Part shown: positions 1-8,631 of the stretch, piece by piece | Layout: each line of letters opens with the position of its first letter | Numbering within the stretch: position 1 is the first letter of the stretch | Origin: Sphaerochaetaceae bacterium | GTDB taxonomy: Bacteria; Spirochaetota; Spirochaetia; Sphaerochaetales; Sphaerochaetaceae | Direction of reading: 5' to 3' | DNA: 64,000 nucleotides | NCBI GenBank assembly: GCA_028532915.1 | Contig: JAQQAI010000089.1 | Span: forward strand, 124,001-188,000 | The notes under the pieces: model-generated | What the model saw: the letters and a program-made list of their open reading frames with translations, nothing else | What the model was told of the DNA's origin: nothing | Databases searched by the model: none | Made by a program: the position numbers and the translations under genes

Positions 1-38
1 AAAGCAGGAAGTCTAAGGCAATTCAAACCGACAACCTT

Positions 39-68
39 ATTATCTTATATAATATGGCAGATTGTCAA
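39..68 (-). promoter_or_regulatory. Sigma70-type promoter pointing out of the window
   Basis: On the minus strand, TTGACA (63-68) is followed by an 18-base spacer and GATAAT (39-44), a -35/-10 pair with one mismatch. It would start a leftward transcript near position 32, for a gene beyond the window edge. A perfect palindrome, TATACA-CA-TGTATA (85-98), lies 16 bases upstream of the -35. The target gene is not visible. Confidence 0.6.
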
Positions 69-136
69 GGAAAGGTAAAATGAATATACACATGTATAGT
101 ATATAAGGAATAATCACAGATAGGGGGCTATCTTCA

Positions 137-799
137 TCATGATTGGAGCAGTTTGAACACACTTTCCTTTGTGTCCGGTTTACCAACTATCACCAGCATA
201 TCATTTGCTTTCAGAGGTTCATCAGGACCGGGAGATAGCAGTATTTTATATTGCCGTCTGATAGCGATGACTGTAGCTTTCGTTATCTGCCAGAAATTGA
301 GGGCGCTGAGTGTTTTTCCTATGCAGAGCGAGTGTTCCGGAACCGAACATTCATAGGTGTAAAAAGGATTGCTTGCAATGAAATGCTCAGTTGAATCGAC
401 AAGAGAATTTGTGAGGTCCATCAGCTCTTCATAGGCGTCTTTCTGGGATTTGTAGATCTCATGCATTCGTTTGAGCAGCTCTCTTCTTTTATCTCTGGTA
501 GAATTGCGTTCCACATAACGCGAAGCGTTCTCCTTTGATTTGACGACAACACCGCTGTTCTGATGAACACTGACAACTTTCATATCTTCAAGAAGAGAGA
601 AAGAGCGGCGTATCGTCTCGGGTGAAACACCGTATTCACTGCTCATGATCGATCGTCCGGATAACCGTTTGCCTTCATGAATATCACCGTTGGCGATGCG
701 ATGAGCGATATCCTGTGCTATCTTCACATAGGTAGGATCCTGATCACGTTTCTTTCTTCTCGGTTTGTCGATTGATGTGATATTCTTGTGTTCTTCCAT
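137..799 (-). CDS. GntR-type regulator with RCK_C domain, BusR-like (predicted c-di-AMP sensor)
   Basis: A 220-residue cytoplasmic transcription factor. Residues about 22-90 form a GntR winged helix (SGRSIMSSEYGVSPETIRRS is the recognition region). Residues 95-142 are helical and charged, probably the dimerising coiled coil. Residues 148-218 match a TrkA-C/RCK_C fold, ending in the usual pattern LLSPGPDEPLKANDMLVIVG. This order is that of BusR, which in lactococci and streptococci represses the glycine-betaine transporter busAB when bound to c-di-AMP. c-di-AMP binding here is inferred from architecture only. I chose the ATG at 799 because AAGGTG lies 8 bases upstream; a GTG at 808 is the alternative. 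It follows the binding-protein gene by about a dozen bases and is the last gene of that run. Its target could be that operon or the gene left of the window. Confidence 0.8.
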   Translation of the reverse strand: MEEHKNITSIDKPRRKKRDQDPTYVKIAQDIAHRIANGDIHEGKRLSGRSIMSSEYGVSPETIRRSFSLLEDMKVVSVHQNSGVVVKSKENASRYVERNSTRDKRRELLKRMHEIYKSQKDAYEELMDLTNSLVDSTEHFIASNPFYTYECSVPEHSLCIGKTLSALNFWQITKATVIAIRRQYKILLSPGPDEPLKANDMLVIVGKPDTKESVFKLLQS

Positions 800-811
800 C
801 GTTTGCACACC

Positions 812-2344
812 TTATGGACTGACTTGATCTACCGTGACATTCTTATAGACCGGCAGCATTGTCACCGGCTGTTCATATCCTTCGATATTTTCCTTCATTG
901 CAACAAGATAAGGTACTTGTATATTCAGAAGTGGTCCATTCTCATAAAAATAGTTCTGTAGTTCATCATAGAGCTGCTGTCTTTTGTCATTATGAACCTC
1001 GCGGGAAATAGAATCAATAAGTTCGTCAAGATAAGGTTCGGCGAGTTTTGATTCATTCCACGGAGCATCTGAGACAAATGCGAGTCTCAGCAGCATCGAC
1101 GGATCGACTCTGACACCCCAGGTAGTAAGTGAGAGGGGGACGTTCAGCCAGTACTGCGCGAAGTAGATATCCCTGGGATATCCTTTGAGGATGATTTCAA
1201 TTCCGGCATCTTTGGCCAGTTCTTTGATGGTCTGGGCAATATTCTGATTATAGACGTGATCAGAAGCATAGGTAAGCTCAATAGTAAGTCCGTCTGGGTA
1301 GCCGGCTTCACTGAGAAGCTGTTTTGCCTTTTCCACATCTCTCTTTCGATATGGAATTTCCGAGTACTGGGGTAGGGCGCTCATGATAGGAGTTTCGCTG
1401 TATTCTATTCCTTCATGCAGTGTGAGGGTAGTGGCTCTCGCAAGAATCTGGGGGTCCATCGCATATTTGAGAGCCAACCGAACTCTGTTGTCCTCAAACG
1501 GGGCTCTGTCTGCAGCCATCGAGATAAACCTCTGGTCCATATAGGGAATAACGACTTTCAACTCTTCTTCCTCTTTTAGACGATCGACCATGACCGGAGT
1601 GATGAATGGGACGATATCGACTTTATCATTGAGAAGCATGGCGAGAGAGACTTCCACATCGGAATTGAAATATATGTGAAGTTCATCGATGTAAGGTTTC
1701 CCTTCTTCCCAATAGTCTTCATTCTTGACCAGCAGTGCGGATTCTTTTGAAATGAGGGATTCAACCTTGAATGGTCCGGTTCCCATAGGTGCTGTTTCTC
1801 CGAGTTTATCGTAATCATATCCAGATGAGAGCATAGCCATATTGAAGTCGGTCATCTGATACATGAAAGTGGGAAGGACTGTATCCAGATATATCGCTAC
1901 AGTGTATTCGTCTATCTTCTCAATTTTTGTGACGGTTGAAAAATCTTCTTTCTTTGAATGTCCGACAGAAGGATCCTGCGTACGTTCAAGAGTGAAAATG
2001 ACATCATCCGCGGTAAAGGAGGTCCCGTCATGGAATCTCACACCTTTTCTCAGTGAGATCTCCCAGCGGTCACCGCCATCGGTTCTCCAACTTGTTGCCA
2101 GAGATGGATTCAACTCTCCTGTTTCAGGATCCAGTGATACTAGATAATCATAGACGGAAGAATTGAGACTGAAAACCTGTCCGTTCCAGACTCCGGGCGT
2201 AATAAGGCCAGGCATGTTATCGGCAATTCTGACAATAGTTTTGTCTGATTGTTCATTTTCCATCTGACCTGAGGAAAAAACCGGGCAGGGCAGCAGGGCG
2301 GCAAAAAACATGAAACATGTGATAAAGGTCGCTGTATTTTTCAT
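812..2344 (-). CDS. ABC transporter substrate-binding protein, family 5 (peptide/nickel type)
   Basis: A 510-residue periplasmic solute-binding protein of the SBP_bac_5 (DppA/OppA) family, which presents oligopeptides or similar ligands to an ABC permease. Residues 1-25 are a signal peptide (hydrophobic core CFMFFAALLP, then PVFSSGQ). A cysteine is present in the core but lacks a good lipobox. The family signature lies near residues 80-125 (SLATSWRTDGGDRWEISLRK, then GVRFHDGTSFTADDVIFTLE). The ATG at 2344 has AAAAGGGG upstream. No permease or ATPase genes are adjacent, so this is an orphan binding protein or uses a transporter encoded elsewhere. It sits between mazG and the BusR-like gene on the same strand. 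Substrate cannot be told from sequence. Confidence 0.88.
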   Translation of the reverse strand: MKNTATFITCFMFFAALLPCPVFSSGQMENEQSDKTIVRIADNMPGLITPGVWNGQVFSLNSSVYDYLVSLDPETGELNPSLATSWRTDGGDRWEISLRKGVRFHDGTSFTADDVIFTLERTQDPSVGHSKKEDFSTVTKIEKIDEYTVAIYLDTVLPTFMYQMTDFNMAMLSSGYDYDKLGETAPMGTGPFKVESLISKESALLVKNEDYWEEGKPYIDELHIYFNSDVEVSLAMLLNDKVDIVPFITPVMVDRLKEEEELKVVIPYMDQRFISMAADRAPFEDNRVRLALKYAMDPQILARATTLTLHEGIEYSETPIMSALPQYSEIPYRKRDVEKAKQLLSEAGYPDGLTIELTYASDHVYNQNIAQTIKELAKDAGIEIILKGYPRDIYFAQYWLNVPLSLTTWGVRVDPSMLLRLAFVSDAPWNESKLAEPYLDELIDSISREVHNDKRQQLYDELQNYFYENGPLLNIQVPYLVAMKENIEGYEQPVTMLPVYKNVTVDQVSP

Positions 2345-2419
2345 ATCATACCCCTTTTATGTGAAAAGCCTATCATCCCTGCAGCGAAATTTCCATGTTA
2401 AAAAGGATTGTTTTGACAA

Positions 2420-3229
2420 TTATTCCATTTTTTTTGCTTCTTCCCACAGAACATTCAGAGCATCTGCATGATCCATATCAAAAGGTATACCACGTTCTTT
2501 CGCTAGGTCAGAGACGATATTGAACCTGTTCATGACCTTGTTGTTCGATCTTCGAAGGGCTACTACAGGATTGACATGGACATATCGTGAAAGATTAACG
2601 ACGGAGAAGAGCAGATCTCCGATTTCTTCCTCCAGATGATCCTTAGAATCATCGAGAGCACCGGTAACCTCGTCGAATTCCTCACGAATCTTATCGACGA
2701 CACCGGAAATATCCGGCCATTCAAAACCGACTTTCTTGAGGCTTTTTTGAATCTCATATGCATGAAGGAGTTCAGGAAGGGACGAAGGTATCTTCCTGAA
2801 TATATTATTCTCATCCACGGTCCTGCCTTCAACGGTCCGTTTCACTTCGTTCCACAAAGAAAGGACCTCAGTGCTGTCGGCTGCCTCGGCATCGCTGAAA
2901 ACATGGGGATGTCTCCTAATGAGTTTCTCGCATACACTGTGGATTGAGGATACCGGTGAGAAATCATCATATTCCTGATGGATTCTCAATGCCATCATGA
3001 CATTGAGCAAAACATCTCCGATTTCTTCACTACAATGTTGGATGTCCTTTTTCAGTATCGCATCAAGATATTCGAAGGTTTCATCGATGATCGCTCCGCT
3101 GACATCTTTCGGAGTCTGCTCCCGGTCCCATGGACATCCGTTTTCGCTTCTCAGCAGGGAGATTATCTCATAGAGATTAGAAAGAGCCTGTTCAATTGTC
3201 TTTGGTGTTTTCAATGAATAAGTGATCAT
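2420..3229 (-). CDS. mazG: Nucleoside triphosphate pyrophosphohydrolase MazG
   Basis: A 269-residue all-alpha NTP pyrophosphatase that hydrolyses (d)NTPs to monophosphates and PPi, cleaning the nucleotide pool. Two MazG repeats are visible. The first has CPWDREQT (about 33-40) and the metal-binding pairs DETFEYLDAI and SEEIGDVLLNV. The second has EEFDEVTGAL and EEEIGDLLFSVVNLSRY (about 190-215). The length matches the E. coli enzyme. AAGGAA precedes the ATG. It is the first gene of a run with the binding protein and the BusR-like regulator, behind a TTGACA-containing promoter region. Confidence 0.93.
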   Translation of the reverse strand: MITYSLKTPKTIEQALSNLYEIISLLRSENGCPWDREQTPKDVSGAIIDETFEYLDAILKKDIQHCSEEIGDVLLNVMMALRIHQEYDDFSPVSSIHSVCEKLIRRHPHVFSDAEAADSTEVLSLWNEVKRTVEGRTVDENNIFRKIPSSLPELLHAYEIQKSLKKVGFEWPDISGVVDKIREEFDEVTGALDDSKDHLEEEIGDLLFSVVNLSRYVHVNPVVALRRSNNKVMNRFNIVSDLAKERGIPFDMDHADALNVLWEEAKKME

Positions 3230-3270
3230 AGCGTTCCTTAATTACAGTGCCTAGTTTACAGAATATACAT

Positions 3271-3301
3271 TATATACATACTAGCACTTCTTGTGTGTCA
3301 A
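3271..3301 (-). promoter_or_regulatory. Candidate promoter of the mazG run
   Basis: TTGACA on the minus strand (3296-3301) lies upstream of an AT-rich block reading TATGTATATAAT. The exact -10 register is uncertain: TGTATA at a 17-base and TATATA at a 19-base spacing are both possible. The site lies between the lipoprotein stop and mazG. Confidence 0.45.
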
Positions 3302-3305
3302 CGAT

Positions 3306-4196
3306 CTAATACAGTTTTATCGTTGTTATCTCATTCAAGGTGGACCAGAAGATGTTGTTGAAATCACCTTCACCACCGCTCATAGCAGCCCAGATATGAA
3401 GATACAGAGAATTTGTGTCCGATACGGTCAGATAATCATAGAATTCTCCATCATCATAATAATCATGCAGCTCACCGATATACTCAGAAAGATCTCCAGT
3501 ATTTCCGATAAAAGCATTTTTCCTGAAATCCTTCAGATAATACTCATCATCAGGTGTGAGGATCTTGAGAGAGGTCTCTTCGCCACTGTTATCGAATTCG
3601 AAACTGAAGGTCGTATCGTAGGAGGTCCCGTTGGAAGTGAAATCAGCAAGATCAATGTCAAAGTCATAACTTGGAAAGGTTCCGAAAACATAGGTGCCGT
3701 CTTCGGTTTCACTCTGTGAGAAAGTCCCTACGACAAGAGATTCGTCATATCCGTCAAGATCGGGATCATCTATCGAATAAGAAAGAGACGATGCACCTTC
3801 CTTCACATAGATGAACCACCCTTCCGCACTGCTGCCCGAAAGATTTGACCATGCAGTACCGTTTCCGCCAGAGCCTTTGTAAAGGGATTTGAAGGCCGAC
3901 GACATAGATGAAGAAGAACCTTCCTCTAATGGCCAGGTTGCCTGCAACGGTTCTGTCGTGAGGATGTAGAATAATTTTACGGAGGGAGTCGAATTCATCG
4001 AGACATATTCTGCGTAGGCATCATAGTCCAATGAGACTTCTATCTCACAGGAAGTATCCGTCTGAGTTACTTCTGTGAAGATATCATCATCATCATAATA
4101 GAAGTATGTCGGTATTCCGCAGGAGGTGAACATTAAGAGAAAAAGCGCCAGAATGAGTGGTGTCGGTAACATACTCATACAATGGCGCTTTATCAT
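3306..4196 (-). CDS. Predicted lipoprotein of unknown function
   Basis: A 296-residue exported protein. Residues 1-26 are a lipoprotein signal peptide with lipobox MFTSC (Cys26). The mature part is very rich in Asp, Ser, Tyr and Thr, starting with CGIPTYFYYDDDD and containing many alternating polar/aromatic stretches that suggest a beta-sandwich or adhesin-like fold. No family is recognised. The start at 4196 is supported by GGAGGG nine bases upstream; a second ATG at 4178 is possible. It is the last gene of the scpA-to-lipoprotein run, 33 bases after the TPR protein. An acidic Tyr/Asp-rich lipoprotein of similar style is encoded at 58525-59577, but I see no clear homology between the two. 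Confidence 0.7.
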   Translation of the reverse strand: MIKRHCMSMLPTPLILALFLLMFTSCGIPTYFYYDDDDIFTEVTQTDTSCEIEVSLDYDAYAEYVSMNSTPSVKLFYILTTEPLQATWPLEEGSSSSMSSAFKSLYKGSGGNGTAWSNLSGSSAEGWFIYVKEGASSLSYSIDDPDLDGYDESLVVGTFSQSETEDGTYVFGTFPSYDFDIDLADFTSNGTSYDTTFSFEFDNSGEETSLKILTPDDEYYLKDFRKNAFIGNTGDLSEYIGELHDYYDDGEFYDYLTVSDTNSLYLHIWAAMSGGEGDFNNIFWSTLNEITTIKLY

Positions 4197-4229
4197 CTGC
4201 TCTAACCCTCCAAGGGTGAAAAAATCTTA

Positions 4230-4913
4230 TTAAAGAATCACAAGTCTGGATTGTGCGAGCTTTGCATATTCGGAATTCGGGTATTCGTCTGCCAGCTGCT
4301 GCAAAACAGCTTCTGCCAGTTCGATATCACCGCTTTCTTCATAGAGCCGGCCCACGTTGAACAGAGCTCTTGCCGATTCGGCAGCCTGTCCCTGTGTATC
4401 ATCATACACTCTCTGATAATATTCGAGTGCCTTGAGAGTGTCTCCCAGTTTTTCGCTTGTCACAGCGGCATTGAATAAAGAGAGCGGAGAAAGATAGGAA
4501 TCCTTCCCTTTTTCAGCTGCAGTCAAGAAATAATCGAGAGCCGTCTCGTAAGATTCCAACCGGGTTTCAATCAGACCCAACAGATAGTTGGCCTTGACGG
4601 TTGCATAAGAACTCCCTGTGCGTCCGGCCAGATCGGTCAGGTCCTCTTTGAGGACTGCCAATGCATCTGCTGCCTCTTCACTCGAGAGATCTTCCATAGA
4701 TACCCACTCGGTATATTGTTCACCGAGAGTATCGATGGATTCCTGTAATGAAGAACGGTTACTGGAGCTTACGCTCAGACCAATCCATAAACCCACCAGG
4801 ATAACAAGTAATGCTACCCCGGTGATGATAATTGCCTTTGTATTTCTCTTTACAAATGAAGCTACACTATTCTCAACTTTATTTTGAAAAGAAGGTTCCT
4901 TTTTGTCAGCCAT
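4230..4913 (-). CDS. Membrane-anchored tetratricopeptide-repeat protein
   Basis: A 227-residue protein with a cytoplasmic N-terminus, one transmembrane helix (about 28-50, AIIITGVALLVILVGLWIGL) and an outward-facing TPR region. TPR-like helices are clear from about 90: YATVKANYLLGLIETRLESY, then ALDYFLTAAEKGKDS, ALEYYQRVYDDTQGQAAESA and ELAEAVLQQLADEYPNSEYA. The layout resembles YfgM/YbgF-like envelope chaperone partners, but identity is not established. It follows cmk-rpsA by 12 bases, which suggests co-transcription. TPR proteins usually serve as scaffolds; the partner here is unknown. Confidence 0.8.
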   Translation of the reverse strand: MADKKEPSFQNKVENSVASFVKRNTKAIIITGVALLVILVGLWIGLSVSSSNRSSLQESIDTLGEQYTEWVSMEDLSSEEAADALAVLKEDLTDLAGRTGSSYATVKANYLLGLIETRLESYETALDYFLTAAEKGKDSYLSPLSLFNAAVTSEKLGDTLKALEYYQRVYDDTQGQAAESARALFNVGRLYEESGDIELAEAVLQQLADEYPNSEYAKLAQSRLVIL

Positions 4914-4925
4914 TATGTCTCTCCG

Positions 4926-7358
4926 TTATTCAGAATCTTTTTCTCTTGAACGCATCAGGTCCCCGAATGTGAATGTATCACTGTCTTCAGAATCATGGAT
5001 GTATTTAGAGATTTCCGATTGCTGAGATTTTCTGATCTTCTCTTTGATGGAAAGACTCAATTTCTGGGTAGAAGGATTGATCTCGACAACTGCTGCTGAA
5101 ATAGGATCTCCTACTTTGAATTTAGTCAGAACTGAATCGTTATACTCTTCATCCGGACCGATGAGATTGTATTTGGAGATAAGACCTTCAATATCGCCGA
5201 GAACACGTACGAACACACCGAAATCTGTCACATTGGTGACTTCACCGCTGATGATCGAGCCCTTAGGATAAGACTGTTTCAGTGTAGTCCACGGATTACC
5301 TTCCAGCTGTTTGACACCGAGTCTGATATGTCTTGTCTGAGGATCGACTCTTGTGACGACGACATCGATGACATCGCCTTCTTTACAGAAATCGTTCATA
5401 TTGCGGATCTTCTTCGTCCATGAGATATCATCTATATGGAGGAAGCCGTCGATTCCGTCTTCAAGGTTGATGAATGCACCGCTGTTTGTGATCTTGACCA
5501 CAGGTTTGGTGACTGTCATTCCCTGAGGATAGCGGACGTCGATCGTGTCCCAGGGATTCTCTTCAAGCTGCTTGAGCCCGAGTGAAACTCTTTTCTTATC
5601 GAGGTCATAACCGAGGATCTTTGCTTCTACGACATCGCCGATACTGAGCAATTCTTTCGGGTTGTTGATTCTCTTTGTCCATGAGAGCTCGGAAATATGG
5701 GCGAGCCCTTCGATTCCCGGTTCGATCTCGATGAATACACCGAACGTAGTGATCTTCGTGACCGGAGCCTTGATGATATCATCAACTGCATAACGTTCCT
5801 CGAATGTATTCCAGGGGTCTGCAGACATATGTTTGAGTGAAAGATTGATCTTTTGTGAAACAGGATCGATGTTGATAAGGCGAAGATGGATAACCTCCCC
5901 TTTCGATACGAAATCCTTAGGTTTAGTCACATGCCCCCAGCTCATATCATTGATATGCAGCAGGCCGTCAAACCCTCCCAGATCGATGAATGCACCGAAA
6001 CTGGTGAAACTCTTTACCGTTCCTTCAACAACATCACCGATTTTGACTGTCGAGAAGAACTTTTCCTTGTTCTCTTTGATCTTCTTCTCGAGATATTCTC
6101 TTCGAGAGACGACTGACTTGAGCTTCATTCCTGTATGGAACTTGTCAATGATGAAATAATCAGCGATACCGATCATAGTCTCAGGTTCTTCCACCCTGAC
6201 TACGTCAGCTTTGCTGAGCGGGCAGAATCCCAAGAACTCATTGCCCAGGTCGACTTCAAAGCCGCCCTTAATTACCTTTACGAACTTACCCATAACCGGT
6301 TCACGGTTTTCGGCAGCTACCTTTAGAACTTCCGTACGTTCCTTGATGTCAGCGCGCTTTTTTGAAATGACGATCTGGCCGCCCTTTCCTTCCTTGTTGA
6401 CAATCATAACCTTGACTTCGTCGCCGACGGCGGGAACAGTGGAAAACTCATCAATGGCAATTCTGCCCTCTGATTTGTATCCCACATCCACAAACACATA
6501 CTCGTTATTGACCTGAACTACAGTACCGGTAACAAGCTGACCGTCTTCAATTTCATCAAGAGATTTAAGGTAATGTTCCTGCAACATCGTTTGCATGTCA
6601 GCCTTCTTCTGCTGCAGTTCGTCTTGTGTTTCCAACACTTCCTTTACGTCTTCCACTGTATTCTCCTGATCCTTATTTATCCGCTCAAAACGAGCGAATA
6701 TAGCATGTAACACTTTTACATAAACTTCATCTATGGTCAAGTATGAGGAGTCAATATATAGCGCATCTGGAGCAATCTTTAGTGCTCCAACCGCTTTATT
6801 CTTGTCTATCTCATCCCTTTCACGTATCATTTGTGCTATTTGTTCAAACGAAAAATCGGTCTGCTGCTGCTCGTATCTCCTGCGCGCCCTCACTTCTACC
6901 GAAGCATCGAGGTATATTTTGCACAGAGCATCCGGGAAAACCACCGTCGTGATATCTCTTCCCTCTGCAACGAGTGAAAGTCCGTTTTCTGCGAGTTTTC
7001 TCAGATGCTGATTCACGATCGTGCGGAGGGCGGTGATGGCACTGTGCGCAGCAACCCACCTGTCGATCCGGTCATTGTGCAGATACGGCTCGACGGATTT
7101 ATCGGATATATGGAGTTTTCCCTCTCTGAGATTGAGATCGAGCGTCTGTGCCGTCTCGATGATCTTCTTCTCATCTTCAGGATCAATCCCCTTTTCCAAA
7201 ACAGTGTATGTAATCGCTCTGTAGAAGTTTCCTGAATTCAGGAAATAATAATCCAATGAATCACTGAGCATTTTTGCCAGAGAACTTTTCCCGACACCTG
7301 CGGGGCCGTCAATCGCGATGACCACCCCTTCTTCCTTTTTTAGATCCTCAATCGTCAT
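4926..7358 (-). CDS. cmk-rpsA: Cytidylate kinase fused to ribosomal protein S1
   Basis: One 810-residue polypeptide joins two enzymes normally encoded by neighbouring genes. Residues 11-225 are a CMP kinase: P-loop GPAGVGKSS (18-26), NSGNFYRA (41-48), and EGRDITTVVFPDA (132-144), which phosphorylates CMP/dCMP. Residues 272-772 hold six S1 RNA-binding repeats (about 272-335, 353-418, 440-510, 526-596, 613-683 and 700-772), as in the S1 protein that recruits mRNA to the 30S subunit. The linker 226-270 is charged and helical. The reading frame is uninterrupted, so this is a true fusion and not a frameshift artefact; such fusions are known in spirochaetes. The start overlaps the rluB stop as ATGA. 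Confidence 0.95.
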   Translation of the reverse strand: MTIEDLKKEEGVVIAIDGPAGVGKSSLAKMLSDSLDYYFLNSGNFYRAITYTVLEKGIDPEDEKKIIETAQTLDLNLREGKLHISDKSVEPYLHNDRIDRWVAAHSAITALRTIVNQHLRKLAENGLSLVAEGRDITTVVFPDALCKIYLDASVEVRARRRYEQQQTDFSFEQIAQMIRERDEIDKNKAVGALKIAPDALYIDSSYLTIDEVYVKVLHAIFARFERINKDQENTVEDVKEVLETQDELQQKKADMQTMLQEHYLKSLDEIEDGQLVTGTVVQVNNEYVFVDVGYKSEGRIAIDEFSTVPAVGDEVKVMIVNKEGKGGQIVISKKRADIKERTEVLKVAAENREPVMGKFVKVIKGGFEVDLGNEFLGFCPLSKADVVRVEEPETMIGIADYFIIDKFHTGMKLKSVVSRREYLEKKIKENKEKFFSTVKIGDVVEGTVKSFTSFGAFIDLGGFDGLLHINDMSWGHVTKPKDFVSKGEVIHLRLINIDPVSQKINLSLKHMSADPWNTFEERYAVDDIIKAPVTKITTFGVFIEIEPGIEGLAHISELSWTKRINNPKELLSIGDVVEAKILGYDLDKKRVSLGLKQLEENPWDTIDVRYPQGMTVTKPVVKITNSGAFINLEDGIDGFLHIDDISWTKKIRNMNDFCKEGDVIDVVVTRVDPQTRHIRLGVKQLEGNPWTTLKQSYPKGSIISGEVTNVTDFGVFVRVLGDIEGLISKYNLIGPDEEYNDSVLTKFKVGDPISAAVVEINPSTQKLSLSIKEKIRKSQQSEISKYIHDSEDSDTFTFGDLMRSREKDSE

Positions 7359-8080
7359 CTATGTTTTCCATCCAGTAATTGTGATATCTCTCCTTTCGAG
7401 AGCTGCCGGTACCGGCCTTCCTTAAGAGAGCCTAATTCAATAGTGCCAATTCGTATCCGCACAAGCTGGTCAATCGTATAGCCCAGATAGGTGAAGATCT
7501 TTCTCAGTTCCCTGTTCTTCCCCTCCTTAAGTGTGACATATACCCATTTTTTTGATTTGATCGAGAATCTTGTGATCGTATATGGTTTCTGACTGTCTAT
7601 GAACAGACCCTTTGTTGCTTTTTGAAGATCTTCCATATGAAGAGTTTCTTTAGTGGAGACAGCATATTCCTTTTCGATCTCGTATGAAGGGTGTGTGATC
7701 TTCTGAGCGGCATTTCCGTCATTCGTATAGAGTATAAGTCCGCTTGATTCCTTGTCGAGACGCCCCACATGGAACAAAAGATTTTTCTCGGGAATCGTGA
7801 TCAGGTCTCTGGCATACAACGTCTCATTGGGATCGTAATTTGTGCACACGTACCCTCTCGGTTTGTTGAGTGCATAGTAAAGGGTTTTATCGGATGCTTC
7901 AGCGAGAACGCCGTCTACGGTGATCACATCGTCTTCATTGACCTTGGTCCCCATCTCGGTCACTGCACTGAGATTCACCTGAACTCTCCCCTCTTTGATC
8001 AATGTCTCGCATGATCTTCTCGAGCCGAATCCGCTTTTGGCGAGATAGCTCTGCAATCGTATCGGATATTCAATTTTCAT
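7355..8080 (-). CDS. rluB: Ribosomal large-subunit pseudouridine synthase, RluB/RsuA family
   Basis: A 241-residue RsuA-family enzyme that isomerises uridine in rRNA. An N-terminal S4 RNA-binding domain (about 6-60, LQSYLAKSGFGSRRSCETLI) precedes the catalytic domain with YYALNKPRGYVCT and the active-site motif GRLDKESSGLILYTNDG, whose Asp (about 109) is the nucleophile. KEGKNRELRKIF is the family's third motif. The substrate (23S position 2605 versus 16S 516) is inferred from the rluB position next to scpB, the usual bacterial arrangement. The ATG at 8080 is preferred because GAGGAG lies 8 bases upstream within the scpB end; a GTG at 8089 would overlap scpB. Confidence 0.9.
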   Translation of the reverse strand: MKIEYPIRLQSYLAKSGFGSRRSCETLIKEGRVQVNLSAVTEMGTKVNEDDVITVDGVLAEASDKTLYYALNKPRGYVCTNYDPNETLYARDLITIPEKNLLFHVGRLDKESSGLILYTNDGNAAQKITHPSYEIEKEYAVSTKETLHMEDLQKATKGLFIDSQKPYTITRFSIKSKKWVYVTLKEGKNRELRKIFTYLGYTIDQLVRIRIGTIELGSLKEGRYRQLSKGEISQLLDGKHR

Positions 8081-8085
8081 ATCGG

Positions 8086-8631
8086 TCACTCCTCAAGTTG
8101 TATGAACCTCTGCCGGTCAATGTCAGACAGCTTCGGTAGAGAGGCTATACTGGAAAGATTGAATTCATACAGGAACTTCTTCGTTGTTCCCAGCAGACTC
8201 GGATGCCCGGGGACATCCTTTTTGCCGACTACTTTAATATAGTCTCTGTCAAGCAGCAGTCGGATGATCGTATCGGATGAGACTCCCCTGATGCTCTCCA
8301 CATCACGCCGCGTGACTGGTTGAGCATATGCTATGATCGAAAGTGTTTCAAGTGCCGCTCTGCTCAATCGTTTGTCAACTTTTTTTCCATAGGCGACGCG
8401 CAGCACCTCATGAAAATCTTCATGAGGTGCGATCTGATACCGTCCGTTGTTCTCTGTGATGACCAGGGCATGAGAATGCTCCCTATAATGAGCGTTCAGT
8501 TCATCAAAGGCTGTAAGTATCTGTTCCCTGCTTAAAGATGTCAACCTTTCCAGCTGCACCAGCGTGACAGGTTCGTTCTCAAGATAGAGAAGCACTTCGA
8601 TCAATCGTGCCGATTCACTCAACTTGTCCAT
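8086..8631 (-). CDS. scpB: Segregation and condensation protein B
   Basis: A 181-residue ScpB, the winged-helix dimer that binds ScpA to form the SMC condensin complex for chromosome compaction and segregation. Two winged-helix units are visible: residues about 5-75 (IEVLLYLENEPVTLVQLERL) and 85-160, containing the hallmark LETLSIIAYAQPVTRRDVES and IRGVSSDTIIRLLLDRDYIK. The start codon shares one base with the scpA stop (TAATG), indicating translational coupling. Confidence 0.94.
   Translation of the reverse strand: MDKLSESARLIEVLLYLENEPVTLVQLERLTSLSREQILTAFDELNAHYREHSHALVITENNGRYQIAPHEDFHEVLRVAYGKKVDKRLSRAALETLSIIAYAQPVTRRDVESIRGVSSDTIIRLLLDRDYIKVVGKKDVPGHPSLLGTTKKFLYEFNLSSIASLPKLSDIDRQRFIQLEE

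Noticed and set aside
81-107. Short peptide gene (8 codons from ATG at 80) near the left edge
   Set aside because: A possible ribosome-binding site precedes it, but the frame is too short and lies in promoter-proximal sequence of the opposite strand.
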